From NCBI GenBank assembly GCA_021299265.1, contig JAJTGP010000135.1:1-49145 (forward strand): a stretch of DNA of 49,145 bases, read 5' to 3'. Positions 26,818 through 35,810 of this stretch are shown here, piece by piece (the stretch's first letter is position 1; each line of letters begins with the position of its first letter). Source of the DNA: Hyphomonadaceae bacterium (GTDB taxonomy: Bacteria > Pseudomonadota > Alphaproteobacteria > Caulobacterales > Aquidulcibacteraceae). Made by a program: the position numbers and the translations under genes. The notes under the pieces are model-generated. The model had not been told where the DNA came from, did not search any database, and saw only the letters and a list, made by a program, of their open reading frames with translations.

Positions 26818-28467
26818 GTGTTACATGTTGCGCGCTGGCGGGTTCTCGCCGTTATCATCGTTTCCCTCCTGGGCTTGATTTTCGCCCTGCCGAATGCCCT
26901 ACCGCAATCGGTGCGCGACTCGATGCCGAGCTTCTTGCCCAGCAAGACCGTCAATCTGGGTCTGGACCTGCAGGGCGGCTCCTATCTCATGTTCGAAGTG
27001 GAGAGCCAAGTGGTCTATAAGGCCCGCTTGGAAGCGGTTGCTGATGACCTCTCGCGGGAGTTGCGTGGCCAGAAACGCCCCGGCGAATTGGGCGCTTCAA
27101 AGACACCTATCCTGTTCGCAGGTCGTGGCCTAACCCCGGATGGGCAAGTTGCGCGTGTCACGATCCAAAACCCAGCGGACATTCCAGAGGCCATTAAGCG
27201 TATCGAAACCTTGGCTTCACCCGTTATTGGCCTGACCGGGCCTACGGGGCGGACCGATTTGGACGTCAAAGCTGCCCCCGGCAATGTGGTCGAAATCCGT
27301 CTGACCGATGAAGCCAAAGTGGCAATGACCCGCCGCGCCGTCAGCCAATCTATCGAAGTTATCCGTCGCCGGATCGATGAAACTGGCACCAAGGAACCCG
27401 CGATCACCCGCCAAGGTGTCGACCGGATTGTGGTGCAAGCCCCCGGTGAGAGCGATCCTGAAAAGCTGAAGCGCTTGGTTGGTCAGACAGCCCGTCTGAC
27501 GTTCCAAATGGTCGATGAAACGGTTTCGCCATCGGAGGCCGCCGCTGGTCGCATTCCGCCGGGCTCGATCCTATTGGAGCAACCCGGTCGCTCAGAAGAG
27601 CCGATGGTTCTGGTTCGTCGTCGCGCGCTGGTGACTGGCGATAATTTGACCAAGGCAGACCCCGGCTTTGACCAACAATCTGGCGAACCTGCTGTGACTT
27701 TCCAATTCGATGGCGCAGGCGCACGTGCTTTTGCCCGTGCCTCGACTGATAATGTTGGCAAGCGGTTTGCCATTGTTCTCGACGATAAGGTTCTTTCCGC
27801 TCCATCCATTCGCGAGCCCATCTTGGGCGGAAGTGGCCAGATTTCTGGTAGCTTCACGATTGAAAGTGCCAATGAATTGGCGACCTTGTTGCGGGCAGGG
27901 GCATTGCCTGCACCTTTGAAAGTGATGGAACAGCGCACGGTTGGCCCCGAATTGGGCCGCGACTCCATCAATGCCGGTGCAACGGCTGGCATTATCGCCA
28001 TGCTCTTGATCGTCGTCTTCATGATCCTGGCTTACGGCCTGGTCTTTGGCGGCATTGCGATCTTGGCTCTGACGGTCAATCTGATCTTGATTTTGGCAGC
28101 TATGACCATGGTCGGTGCAACACTGACCCTACCCGGTATCGCCGGTCTGATCTTGACCATTGGCGCCGCGGTGGATGCCAACGTGCTGATCTATGAACGC
28201 ATGCGGGAAGAGGAATTGGCGGGCAGATCTACAGCCTTGGCGATTGATGCGGGCTTTAAGCGCGCGATCGTGACCGTTATGGACGCCAACGTGACGGCCC
28301 TGTTGACTGCGTTGATCCTTTTCTACTTTGGTGCCGGCCCCGTCCGCGGCTTTGCTTGGACCCTTTCAATTGGCGTGATCACGTCGCTCTTTACCGCCAT
28401 CCTGATGACGCAGGTCTTGGTCGCTGCCTGGTATCGGCAGACCAAACCTAAGCGCCTGCCGATCTGA
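26818..28467 (+). CDS. secD: Protein translocase subunit SecD (GTG start)
   Basis: 'NLGLDLQGGSYLMFEVE', 'IEVIRRRIDETGTKEPAI', 'LTIGAAVDANVLIYERMREE'. Confidence 0.96.
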   Translation: MLHVARWRVLAVIIVSLLGLIFALPNALPQSVRDSMPSFLPSKTVNLGLDLQGGSYLMFEVESQVVYKARLEAVADDLSRELRGQKRPGELGASKTPILFAGRGLTPDGQVARVTIQNPADIPEAIKRIETLASPVIGLTGPTGRTDLDVKAAPGNVVEIRLTDEAKVAMTRRAVSQSIEVIRRRIDETGTKEPAITRQGVDRIVVQAPGESDPEKLKRLVGQTARLTFQMVDETVSPSEAAAGRIPPGSILLEQPGRSEEPMVLVRRRALVTGDNLTKADPGFDQQSGEPAVTFQFDGAGARAFARASTDNVGKRFAIVLDDKVLSAPSIREPILGGSGQISGSFTIESANELATLLRAGALPAPLKVMEQRTVGPELGRDSINAGATAGIIAMLLIVVFMILAYGLVFGGIAILALTVNLILILAAMTMVGATLTLPGIAGLILTIGAAVDANVLIYERMREEELAGRSTALAIDAGFKRAIVTVMDANVTALLTALILFYFGAGPVRGFAWTLSIGVITSLFTAILMTQVLVAAWYRQTKPKRLPI

Positions 28468-28478
28468 GGAATACGAAC

Positions 28479-29423
28479 ATGAAATGGCCCTTTATCAAAC
28501 TCATCCCCAAGAACACTAAGTTCAGGTTTGTTCGTTTCTCGATCCCCGCCGCGATTGTCTCGGTGGTGCTGTGCATTGCCTCGCTCGTATCCTGCTTCAC
28601 GCTCGGTCTGAATTTCGGGATCGACTTTAAGGGCGGCACGGTTGTTGAGGCGGTTTGGGACAAGCCAATCAATCTGGCGCAAGTGCGTGAGCGGGTTGGA
28701 AATATGAATTTGCGCGATGTTGGCGTTCAAGACTTCCAAGAGCCAAACCAAGCGATGATCCGCTTCTTGCCGCCTGAAGGGGCGGATGCTTCGGCAACCG
28801 TGGACGCGGTCAAGGCCGAGTTGCGCGCCATTATGCCGGGCGTCAAATTCCCGCGTGTCGAAGTGGTGGGGCCAAAGGTCTCGGAAGAATTGGGCACCAA
28901 TGGCGCCTTGGCCTTGGGCATCGCAATCATTCTGGTCGTGCTTTACATCTGGACCCGGTTTGAATTGCAAATGGGCTTTGGTTCCATCGTTGCCTTGGCC
29001 CACGATATCATTCTGACTTTGGGCTTCATGTCCATCACGCAACTCGACTTTTCCTTGACGACGATTGCCGCGCTTTTGACAATCATTGGCTATTCGATGA
29101 ACGACACGGTGGTGGTGTTCGACCGGATGCGGGAAAACATGCGCAAATATAAGAAGATGTCGCTGGGTGATATCATCGATTTGTCGACCAATGAGACATT
29201 GTCGCGCACGATCATTACAGCTTTGACCACCTTCCTCGCTTTGTTGGGTTTGACCGTTGTTGGTGGCGAAACCATGCAAGTGTTCACGGTGATCATGCTG
29301 TTTGGCGTGTTCATCGGCACCTATTCGTCGATCTATGTCGCCGCACCCGTTCTGATCTTGTGGCCACCTAAGCGTGGCGCGGAGAAGGCTGCGGCCAGAA
29401 CCGAAGCAGACGCACGGCCCTAG
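28479..29423 (+). CDS. secF: Protein translocase subunit SecF
   Basis: 'LGLNFGIDFKGGTVVE', 'IIGYSMNDTVVVFDRMREN'. Confidence 0.96.
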   Translation: MKWPFIKLIPKNTKFRFVRFSIPAAIVSVVLCIASLVSCFTLGLNFGIDFKGGTVVEAVWDKPINLAQVRERVGNMNLRDVGVQDFQEPNQAMIRFLPPEGADASATVDAVKAELRAIMPGVKFPRVEVVGPKVSEELGTNGALALGIAIILVVLYIWTRFELQMGFGSIVALAHDIILTLGFMSITQLDFSLTTIAALLTIIGYSMNDTVVVFDRMRENMRKYKKMSLGDIIDLSTNETLSRTIITALTTFLALLGLTVVGGETMQVFTVIMLFGVFIGTYSSIYVAAPVLILWPPKRGAEKAAARTEADARP

Positions 29424-29428
29424 TCGCC

Positions 29429-29830
29429 ATGCAATTGGTCCCCGCAACAGGCAAAGGCCGCCCGCTGATCACAGCTTATGGTGCAGGTGGCTTTCGCTTC
29501 GGCTTGGAGATAGGCGATGTGCGCCTTGAAGGCTCTGTCCTGATTTTGGCCGATACACCGTCTGCTTGGGGGCCTCTGACAATGGTGGACTTGGCAGGGG
29601 AATCCCTGAGCGCACATTTCGCGCCGATCCTGGACTTGAAGGGTGAGATTGAATTCCTACTCTTCGGGACTGGCGGCGATATGGTGCCGCCGCCTGCTGG
29701 CGTTCGCGACCTACTGAAGGGTGCGGGCATCGGCCTTGAGATCATGCCAACGCCCGCGGCCTGTCGTACCTATAATCATTTAGCCACTGAGGGCCGTCAC
29801 TTTGCAGTGGCAATGTTACCTGTAACGTGA
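29429..29830 (+). CDS. Mth938-like domain protein (DUF498)
   Basis: 'ITAYGAGGFRFGLEIGDVRLEGSVLILADT', 'GIGLEIMPTPAACRTYNHLATEGRHFAVAMLPV'; typical position after secF. Confidence 0.88.
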   Translation: MQLVPATGKGRPLITAYGAGGFRFGLEIGDVRLEGSVLILADTPSAWGPLTMVDLAGESLSAHFAPILDLKGEIEFLLFGTGGDMVPPPAGVRDLLKGAGIGLEIMPTPAACRTYNHLATEGRHFAVAMLPVT

Positions 29831-29891
29831 CATGGCGGGGAAATAGGCTACATAGGGGCTAATCTAGCCATCCGTACTTAAAGGGGAAACT

Positions 29892-30512
29892 ATGGGCGCG
29901 CTTCTTTCTAACTTCAGAAACACATTCATCGTCAGTTTGGTGTTAGCTATCGTTTTGATCGCCGTCTTTGCCGGTCAACCCAATAACACATCGGGCAATA
30001 TGCACGAATTGATGGGCCATGCAGCCATGCGCTGGTTGCACGTCTTCTTTGGCATCTTGTGGATCGGCCTGCTCTATTATTTCAACTTCGTGCAAATCCG
30101 CACCATGCCGAAAATCCCTGATGAACTGAAGCCAGCTATCGGCAAGTTCATCGCGCCAGAAGCGTTGTTCTGGTTCCGTTGGGCCGCTGTGGGTACTTTG
30201 GTGACCGGCATTCTGGTCGCTTGGGCACGGGGCTATTTGGTCTCTTCGCTGACTTTGAACGCCGCCAATGGCTTTGCTTTGGATGATGGCAGTGTGTTCA
30301 TCGGCATCGGCATGTGGCTGGCCATCATCATGTTCCTCAATGTGTGGCTCGTGATCTGGCCAAACCAGAAGATTGCTTTGGGCTTGGTCGAAGCGCCCGC
30401 AGAGGCAAAGCCAAAGGCTGCGCGCACCGCTATGTTGTTCTCGCGCACCAATATGCTGCTGTCGCTACCCATGTTGGTCGCCATGACCATGCGCCAAACC
30501 ATGTGGGGCTAA
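29892..30512 (+). CDS. PuuD-like (urate hydroxylase N-terminal domain-like) membrane protein
   Basis: Multi-TM, 'MRWLHVFFGILWIGLLYYFNFVQ', 'FIAPEALFWFRWAAVGTLVTG'; resembles the PuuD membrane domain without a cytochrome c domain. Confidence 0.72.
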   Translation: MGALLSNFRNTFIVSLVLAIVLIAVFAGQPNNTSGNMHELMGHAAMRWLHVFFGILWIGLLYYFNFVQIRTMPKIPDELKPAIGKFIAPEALFWFRWAAVGTLVTGILVAWARGYLVSSLTLNAANGFALDDGSVFIGIGMWLAIIMFLNVWLVIWPNQKIALGLVEAPAEAKPKAARTAMLFSRTNMLLSLPMLVAMTMRQTMWG

Positions 30513-30534
30513 ACCCTTTTCGATCCTATGAAAG

Positions 30535-30561
30535 CGGCCCGCCCCAGTGCGGGCCGTTTTT
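30535..30561 (+). terminator. Rho-independent terminator
   Basis: CGGCCCGC-cccagt-GCGGGCCG followed by TTTTT. Confidence 0.9.
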
Positions 30562-30575
30562 GTTGGGGAGCTGCC

Positions 30576-31421
30576 ATGATCACGCTTAGTCCCGATATGA
30601 TTGAACAAGCGGCCCAAGTCGCGCCGGACCAAACCTTGGCCACGAGCTTTCTGGCACCAGAAGCGCGGGCTGGAATGATCGCGCTCATTCTGTTTGCCCA
30701 CGAAGTCTCCCGTGCGCGCCAAGCCGTGTCCGAGCCCATGTTAGCAGCCATCCGCCTGCAATGGTGGCGCGAGGCGTTGGACGAAATTTATACCGGCAAG
30801 ACGGTGCGCGCCCAGCCGACGGCGCAAGCGCTGGCTCAAACCATTCGCGCCTTTGATCTGCCTCGGCCTTGGTTGGATACCTTGATCGATGCCTTCGCCG
30901 TCGAACAGGACGACGTGCCCTTTCAGACTTGGGCGGAATTGGTCGACCATGGCGACCAGACCTATGGCAATTTCAACCGCCTGGCCTTGTTGATCGCAGG
31001 TGCCCCGGCCATCTCGGCACCCTTAGACCAAGTAGCGCGGCACGCAGGCATCTTATGGCGTCTCTGTGACCTGATGGCGCAATGGCCCCGCTGGACGCAT
31101 CGGCGTCAGTTGTGGCTGCCGGTGGAGGCGCAGGCGGGCTTGGATCGTGAGGCGACCTTTGCAGGCAAGACCAGCCGTGAACTGGCAATCGGCCTCCAGC
31201 AAGCTCATGATCATATCGTGGCGGCGCGTAAGAGGGCCAATCAAGCCTGCGCAGAAGCCGCCTTTGGGCTGGCCTTCCCGGCCGTGGCCTATGCTGCACT
31301 GGGCTTTCCCTATGCCAAAGCCTATAGGTCGCTGCGTGACCCATTCCGGCAGGTAGCAAGCCTAAGCCTGCTAGAGCGCCAGTTGCGGCTTGTTTGGGCC
31401 GTTGCACGCCAGCGCCTCTAG
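30576..31421 (+). CDS. Squalene/phytoene synthase family protein (possibly NDUFAF6-like)
   Basis: 'ARAGMIALILFAHEVSRARQAVSEPMLAAIRLQWWREALDEIY'; RBS ggggag before ATG 30576. Confidence 0.8.
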   Translation: MITLSPDMIEQAAQVAPDQTLATSFLAPEARAGMIALILFAHEVSRARQAVSEPMLAAIRLQWWREALDEIYTGKTVRAQPTAQALAQTIRAFDLPRPWLDTLIDAFAVEQDDVPFQTWAELVDHGDQTYGNFNRLALLIAGAPAISAPLDQVARHAGILWRLCDLMAQWPRWTHRRQLWLPVEAQAGLDREATFAGKTSRELAIGLQQAHDHIVAARKRANQACAEAAFGLAFPAVAYAALGFPYAKAYRSLRDPFRQVASLSLLERQLRLVWAVARQRL

Positions 31422-31429
31422 GGCGTTGG
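31409..31429 (+). terminator. Stem-loop overlapping the stop codon of the squalene/phytoene synthase-family gene
   Basis: CCAGCGCC-tctag-GGCGTTGG (one G:U) followed by TGTTATTT. Confidence 0.6.
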
Positions 31430-31431
31430 TG

Positions 31432-33045
31432 TTATTTCGCGGGGTCCAGTGGCGCGAGATAAAGATAAATCGCGCGATGGCCACCATTAGGCAAAGGCCC
31501 GCCTAAGCGACAATGGGTAACTTTCACATCGCGCACATAGGCATGATCATGCGCGACGCCGATCAGGCCGAAAGCTTGGCTAACTGTTGTGCCCATAAAG
31601 CCGCCACAGCGCACCCGCGTGACATTGCCATATTTGCGGAACTGACTCATCGCGCCATCCCACGGGGCAACACCAAAGTCACCCAGAACAGCGACGGGGC
31701 CGTCTTGATCGCCAGCCCGGACTGCGGTGCGATTTAACTGCGACTCCCGCGCGACACCGATTTCTTTGCCGCCTCTGGAGGGCGGGGGCAGGGTGGCGAT
31801 AATGGTCAGGTCACCTGCCGCGGTGCGTGCAATTGTCGGCTCGCCCGGTATGGTAGAGGATTGCCAACGGCCACGCGACAAGACAGCGATGCTGGTTGGC
31901 TCGGCGAAGTTAGGCCGCTCAATGACGTTCCAGCCCTGCGGCGGCGTCAGAATGCTTTGTGGCGCTCTGGCAATCAGCACAAGACTTGCCTTTTGCCGCT
32001 CTGCCTCGCTCAAAACCTTTTTAAGCGCCTTGTCGTCCCCGGCAACATTGGCCCAGGCCACGACGGCATTTGAGATCTCGCCGCCTTTAGGGCCCGCGCC
32101 GAGGGAGGGGATAATCACCATCAGATTGATCGCGCCAACGACCGCCGACGCTATCATCATACTTCGGCCGCGCACCAAAGCCCACGAGAGACCGGCGGCC
32201 AATGCTAACAGCGTCCAATACCAACGATAGCTGGATGCCGCGTCAAATGGATGTCCTAGGGGGGCTAAGAAGGATAGCAGGGTAAAAAACAGGGCGATGG
32301 CAAAAAGCGCCGTGCCTACCACCGTAGCGGCCAGTTTTTGTGCTGCCTTGCGCCGACCAATTGGACTGCGCTTCATATTCGCCCGGCGCTGTGCCGCCCT
32401 AGAAGGGCCGGGCGCACGTTCAACGCGCTTTGCCGCTGACGTCGAGGTGATGCCCACGGGTGCTGCCGCCAACATTGGCTCGGTGGAAGGCTCTGGCCTC
32501 TCTGGCCCCTCTGGCTCTGGCACATCATCTTGAGCAGAGGAAAGTGGCTCAAATTCTTCCGGCGCAGGCTCGGCAACGAATTCTGGCGTGGCTTCTGGCT
32601 CGGAATAATTCTCCGCCACTTGGTCAATTATTGCTGCGGCTTCAACGTTGGCCTCTGGCTCGGCTGGTACATCTTCCTCAGCTTCATAAAGCTCGGGTGC
32701 ATCGGGTGGAATTTCAGCAACCAGTTCAGGGTCAGGCACAGGCTCAGGTTCTGGACTGGGTTCCGGCTCCGGTTCTTTGGCTTCAGCGGGGCTTTCCATC
32801 CAGTCTAGTAGGCTGGGTTGCGCGGTCTGCGCCGGCGGCTTTGCTGCGACAAGTGCGGGTTCCTCAACCCATATGTTCTCGGACACAGGCTCTGGTTCGT
32901 CAAATACGCTTTGATCTGGGTCCAGAGGCGCGGCGGCGCTCGCAGCAACGGGCATGGGCTCGTCTCGGACAGAGCGACCCAATAGCGGATCATACTCGTC
33001 GTCCAACTCATCAACAGGTCCTAGCCGAAGGATCGGTTTTGCCAT
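31432..33045 (-). CDS. Membrane protein with acidic Pro/Glu-rich N-terminal region and degenerate endonuclease/exonuclease/phosphatase-like C-terminal domain
   Basis: Long EPEPEPSPEPEP-type region, hydrophobic helices (VVGTALFAIALFFTLLSFLAPL; AVVGAINLMVIIPSLG), then 'AVLGDFGVAPWDGAMSQFRKYG...AHDHAYVRDVKV..NGGHRAIYLYL' reminiscent of EEP motifs. Confidence 0.65.
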   Translation of the reverse strand: MAKPILRLGPVDELDDEYDPLLGRSVRDEPMPVAASAAAPLDPDQSVFDEPEPVSENIWVEEPALVAAKPPAQTAQPSLLDWMESPAEAKEPEPEPSPEPEPVPDPELVAEIPPDAPELYEAEEDVPAEPEANVEAAAIIDQVAENYSEPEATPEFVAEPAPEEFEPLSSAQDDVPEPEGPERPEPSTEPMLAAAPVGITSTSAAKRVERAPGPSRAAQRRANMKRSPIGRRKAAQKLAATVVGTALFAIALFFTLLSFLAPLGHPFDAASSYRWYWTLLALAAGLSWALVRGRSMMIASAVVGAINLMVIIPSLGAGPKGGEISNAVVAWANVAGDDKALKKVLSEAERQKASLVLIARAPQSILTPPQGWNVIERPNFAEPTSIAVLSRGRWQSSTIPGEPTIARTAAGDLTIIATLPPPSRGGKEIGVARESQLNRTAVRAGDQDGPVAVLGDFGVAPWDGAMSQFRKYGNVTRVRCGGFMGTTVSQAFGLIGVAHDHAYVRDVKVTHCRLGGPLPNGGHRAIYLYLAPLDPAK

Positions 33046-33140
33046 ATTTGCCCGACTCTCTCATCTGCCAAACAAGGCTATTGGCCTCGCGTACAAACAC
33101 GTGCGCGCGCGGCAAGGCCCGCTCTGGACCGAGGTCTCCT

Positions 33141-34190
33141 TTACGGAAACAAGGGCTCCATCGTCAATCCTTGTGACTCAGGCAAACCAAAGGCGACATT
33201 CATGTTCTGAATGGCTTGTCCGCCGGAGCCTTTGACCAGATTGTCGATCACGCCCACCACGATGACGCGGCCGGGAATCCGGTCTGAGAAGACTGCCAGA
33301 ATGCACAGGTTGGAGCCGCGAACCCAGCGCGTATCGGGCGACGCCCCTTTGGCTGCCAGCTTGATGAAGCGCTCGCCGTCATAGCGCTTGGCCAAAGTCG
33401 CGCGTACATCGTCGACGGTCGCCCCATTGGCCAGCTTCACATGGCACGTCACCAACTCACCGCGCGTCATGGGGACCAAGTGTGGGGTAAAGTTCACCAA
33501 AACGGGGGAGCCAGACGCATGGGACAATTCTTGTTCAATCTCGGGCGCATGGCGGTGGTTGCCAATGCTATAGGCGTGCAGACCTTCGGCAGCTTCACAG
33601 AACAAATTGCCTTCCTTGAGGCCCCGCCCAGCACCCGACACGCCAGACTTTGCATCCACAATGATGTCACGCGACGAGACGACGCCCGCTTCCACCAAAG
33701 GCTTGATCGCCAAGAGGCTAGCGGTTGGATAACAGCCGGGGCAGGCGATGATGTCAGGATTTTTGGCAAGTTCTGCCCGCGCAAACTCCGTCAGGCCATA
33801 GACCGCGTTGCGGGTCTTCTCTGGGTGGAGGTGGCTGCGGCCATAGACATTGGCATAGGCACTCGGATCGCGAAACCGGAAGTCGGCTGACAGATCAATC
33901 ACCTTCACATGGGCGGGAAGTTCGCCCAACAGCTCTTCGCTCGCCCCATGCGGCAAACAGCCGAACGCGACATCCACGCCGTCCCAATTGACGTCTTCGG
34001 CCTTAACCAAGGTGCGATCGGCAAAAGGGTGCAAATGCGGGAAGAGATCACCCAAGGAGCGCCCAGCTTGGGCATTCGCCGTAATCGCGCCGACACGAAC
34101 GTTTGAATGGTGGGCGAGCAGGCGGATCGTCTCCGCCCCCGTATAGCCAGAGGCACCAAGGATCGCGGCATTCAGGGTCTGAGAGGTCAT
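33141..34190 (-). CDS. argC: N-acetyl-gamma-glutamyl-phosphate reductase
   Basis: 'AAILGASGYTGAETIRLLAHH', 'DLSADFRFRD', 'IACPGCYPTASLLAIKPL', 'KSGVSGAGRG'. Confidence 0.96.
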   Translation of the reverse strand: MTSQTLNAAILGASGYTGAETIRLLAHHSNVRVGAITANAQAGRSLGDLFPHLHPFADRTLVKAEDVNWDGVDVAFGCLPHGASEELLGELPAHVKVIDLSADFRFRDPSAYANVYGRSHLHPEKTRNAVYGLTEFARAELAKNPDIIACPGCYPTASLLAIKPLVEAGVVSSRDIIVDAKSGVSGAGRGLKEGNLFCEAAEGLHAYSIGNHRHAPEIEQELSHASGSPVLVNFTPHLVPMTRGELVTCHVKLANGATVDDVRATLAKRYDGERFIKLAAKGASPDTRWVRGSNLCILAVFSDRIPGRVIVVGVIDNLVKGSGGQAIQNMNVAFGLPESQGLTMEPLFP

Positions 34191-34255
34191 GGGCTTAGAC
34201 TTTCGGGTTTTCAAAGGTGCGGTTTGGCACAGGTGAACGCGTTCTTTTGATCAGG

Positions 34256-34588
34256 TCAATCAACGATGAATAACGTTGCCCCTTCAAGTGTGCTTGATCG
34301 GTGTGCCGAGTCACCAAAATCGGAAACATGATAGCTCATGCCGGCTTTCAAGGTGAAAGTTCGACCATCGTTAAGTTCGGACACAAGGCTTCCATGTAAT
34401 ACAAACAGAATGTGCCCACGATCACACCAATGATCTGCCAGATAGTTTGGCGAGTAGGTCACTTGGCGTATCCGTATGTCACCCAGTTCAATCATGCGCC
34501 ATTCGGCGTGACCTGTGTCACCCGGATGAATCGTGGGCGTGATGCTTGACCAATCTGTCGTGGTAAAAGCTGACGCTGGAAGTTTCAT
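34256..34588 (-). CDS. DHCW-motif cupin fold protein
   Basis: 110 aa, 'YSPNYLADHWCDRGHILFVLHGSLVSELNDGRTFTLKAGMSYHVSD'. Confidence 0.85.
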   Translation of the reverse strand: MKLPASAFTTTDWSSITPTIHPGDTGHAEWRMIELGDIRIRQVTYSPNYLADHWCDRGHILFVLHGSLVSELNDGRTFTLKAGMSYHVSDFGDSAHRSSTLEGATLFIVD

Positions 34589-34612
34589 GAGTTTGATTCA
34601 ATCCCAAAAACG

Positions 34613-34641
34613 AAAAACGGGCGGCCCGCTAAGGCCGCCCG
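34613..34641 (-). terminator. Rho-independent terminator downstream of rpsI
   Basis: On the minus strand: CGGGCGGCC-ttagcg-GGCCGCCCG followed by TTTTT. Confidence 0.9.
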
Positions 34642-34673
34642 CTTGAAACATGGATATGTTCGACGCGTAGGTC

Positions 34674-35156
34674 TTAGCGCTTGGAGAACTGGAAGCTACG
34701 GCGTGCTTTCGCGCGGCCATACTTCTTACGCTCAACCACACGGCTGTCGCGGGTCAGATAGCCAAATGGCTTCAGAACTGGACGCAGACCTGGCTCAAAG
34801 CGGGTCAAAGCGGTTGCGATACCGTGACGAACGGCACCAGCTTGGCCCGACAGACCGCCGCCCTTTACGGTGGCGATGACGTCAAATTCAGTCGCGCGAT
34901 CGGTCACTTGCATCGGCTGGTTGATCACCATGCGCAGAACTGGGCGCGCGAAATAAGCGCCTTGGTCTTTGCCATTGATGGTGATTTTGCCCGTGCCGCG
35001 CTTTACCCAAACGCGTGCAATCGCGTTCTTCCGCTTGCCGGTCGAATAAGCCCGACCCAAGGAGTCGATTTCGGGTTCACGAACGACCACTTCCACAACA
35101 CCTTCACCGGTGCCCATGGCTGCGAGGTCTTCGAAGCTCTTTGCTACTTCTTCCAT
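34674..35156 (-). CDS. rpsI: 30S ribosomal protein S9
   Basis: '[30 protein letters not shown]' and C-terminal '[24 protein letters not shown]'. Confidence 0.98.
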   Translation of the reverse strand: MEEVAKSFEDLAAMGTGEGVVEVVVREPEIDSLGRAYSTGKRKNAIARVWVKRGTGKITINGKDQGAYFARPVLRMVINQPMQVTDRATEFDVIATVKGGGLSGQAGAVRHGIATALTRFEPGLRPVLKPFGYLTRDSRVVERKKYGRAKARRSFQFSKR

Positions 35157-35623
35157 TATGCGGCCCCGACGTTCTTGCGGTTACGACCCTTGAAATCTAC
35201 CACTTCTGGAGATTGGGCCTCATGTGGGTGTTCCGTGCCAGCGTAAACGCGCAGCTTGCCGAATTGCGAGCGCGCCAAAGGGCTTTCCTTTGGCATCATG
35301 CGCAGAACGGCCTTTTCCAGCACGCGCTCTGGGAAGCGACCGCCGAGCAAACGCGCAGCTGTGGTTTCCTTGATGCCGCCAGCATAGCCGGTGTGGCGAT
35401 AATAAACTTTGTCACGCAGCTTGTTGCCGGTGAAAACAACCTTTTCTGCATTGATGACCACAACATGGTCGCCAACATCAGCATGAGGCGTGAAATCTGG
35501 ACGGTGCTTGCCGCGCAAACGCATGGCGATAAAGGTCGCGAGGCGGCCAACAACCACCCCTTCGGCATCTACCACGATCCATTTACGGTCGGCTTCGTGC
35601 GTCTTGGCACTGAAGGTCTTCAT
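35156..35623 (-). CDS. rplM: 50S ribosomal protein L13
   Basis: '[62 protein letters not shown]'; TAATG overlap with rpsI. Confidence 0.98.
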   Translation of the reverse strand: MKTFSAKTHEADRKWIVVDAEGVVVGRLATFIAMRLRGKHRPDFTPHADVGDHVVVINAEKVVFTGNKLRDKVYYRHTGYAGGIKETTAARLLGGRFPERVLEKAVLRMMPKESPLARSQFGKLRVYAGTEHPHEAQSPEVVDFKGRNRKNVGAA

Positions 35624-35810
35624 GGAGTTAGTTCCAAATGAACGCGACCGCCCGAAAGGGGCGGCCACTTGAGAGCGGCGCTTCTAGGCGGGGGTAAAAC
35701 TTATGTCAACAGGCTTGCTGAAATTGATATAAAAACAGGATGTTAGATATATGGTATTATGTTACCGTATCACGTGGGCTTATGTGAAGAGCGTTTTAGC
35801 CAATTGAGGC

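Noticed and set aside
28323-29447. 374-aa minus-strand ORF opposite secF
   Set aside because: Antisense shadow of a well-conserved secF frame; composition is Gln/His/Arg-rich with no recognisable domain.
32500-32900. Possible repeat array (tggctctgg/ggctccgg-like motifs)
   Set aside because: Irregular codon-level repeats of the EPEP protein region, with no constant repeat/spacer structure; not a CRISPR or tandem array.
32460-33176. 238-aa plus-strand ORF rich in Leu/Gln/Arg
   Set aside because: Reverse complement of the E/P-rich coding region; apparent repeats arise from the acidic low-complexity sequence on the other strand.
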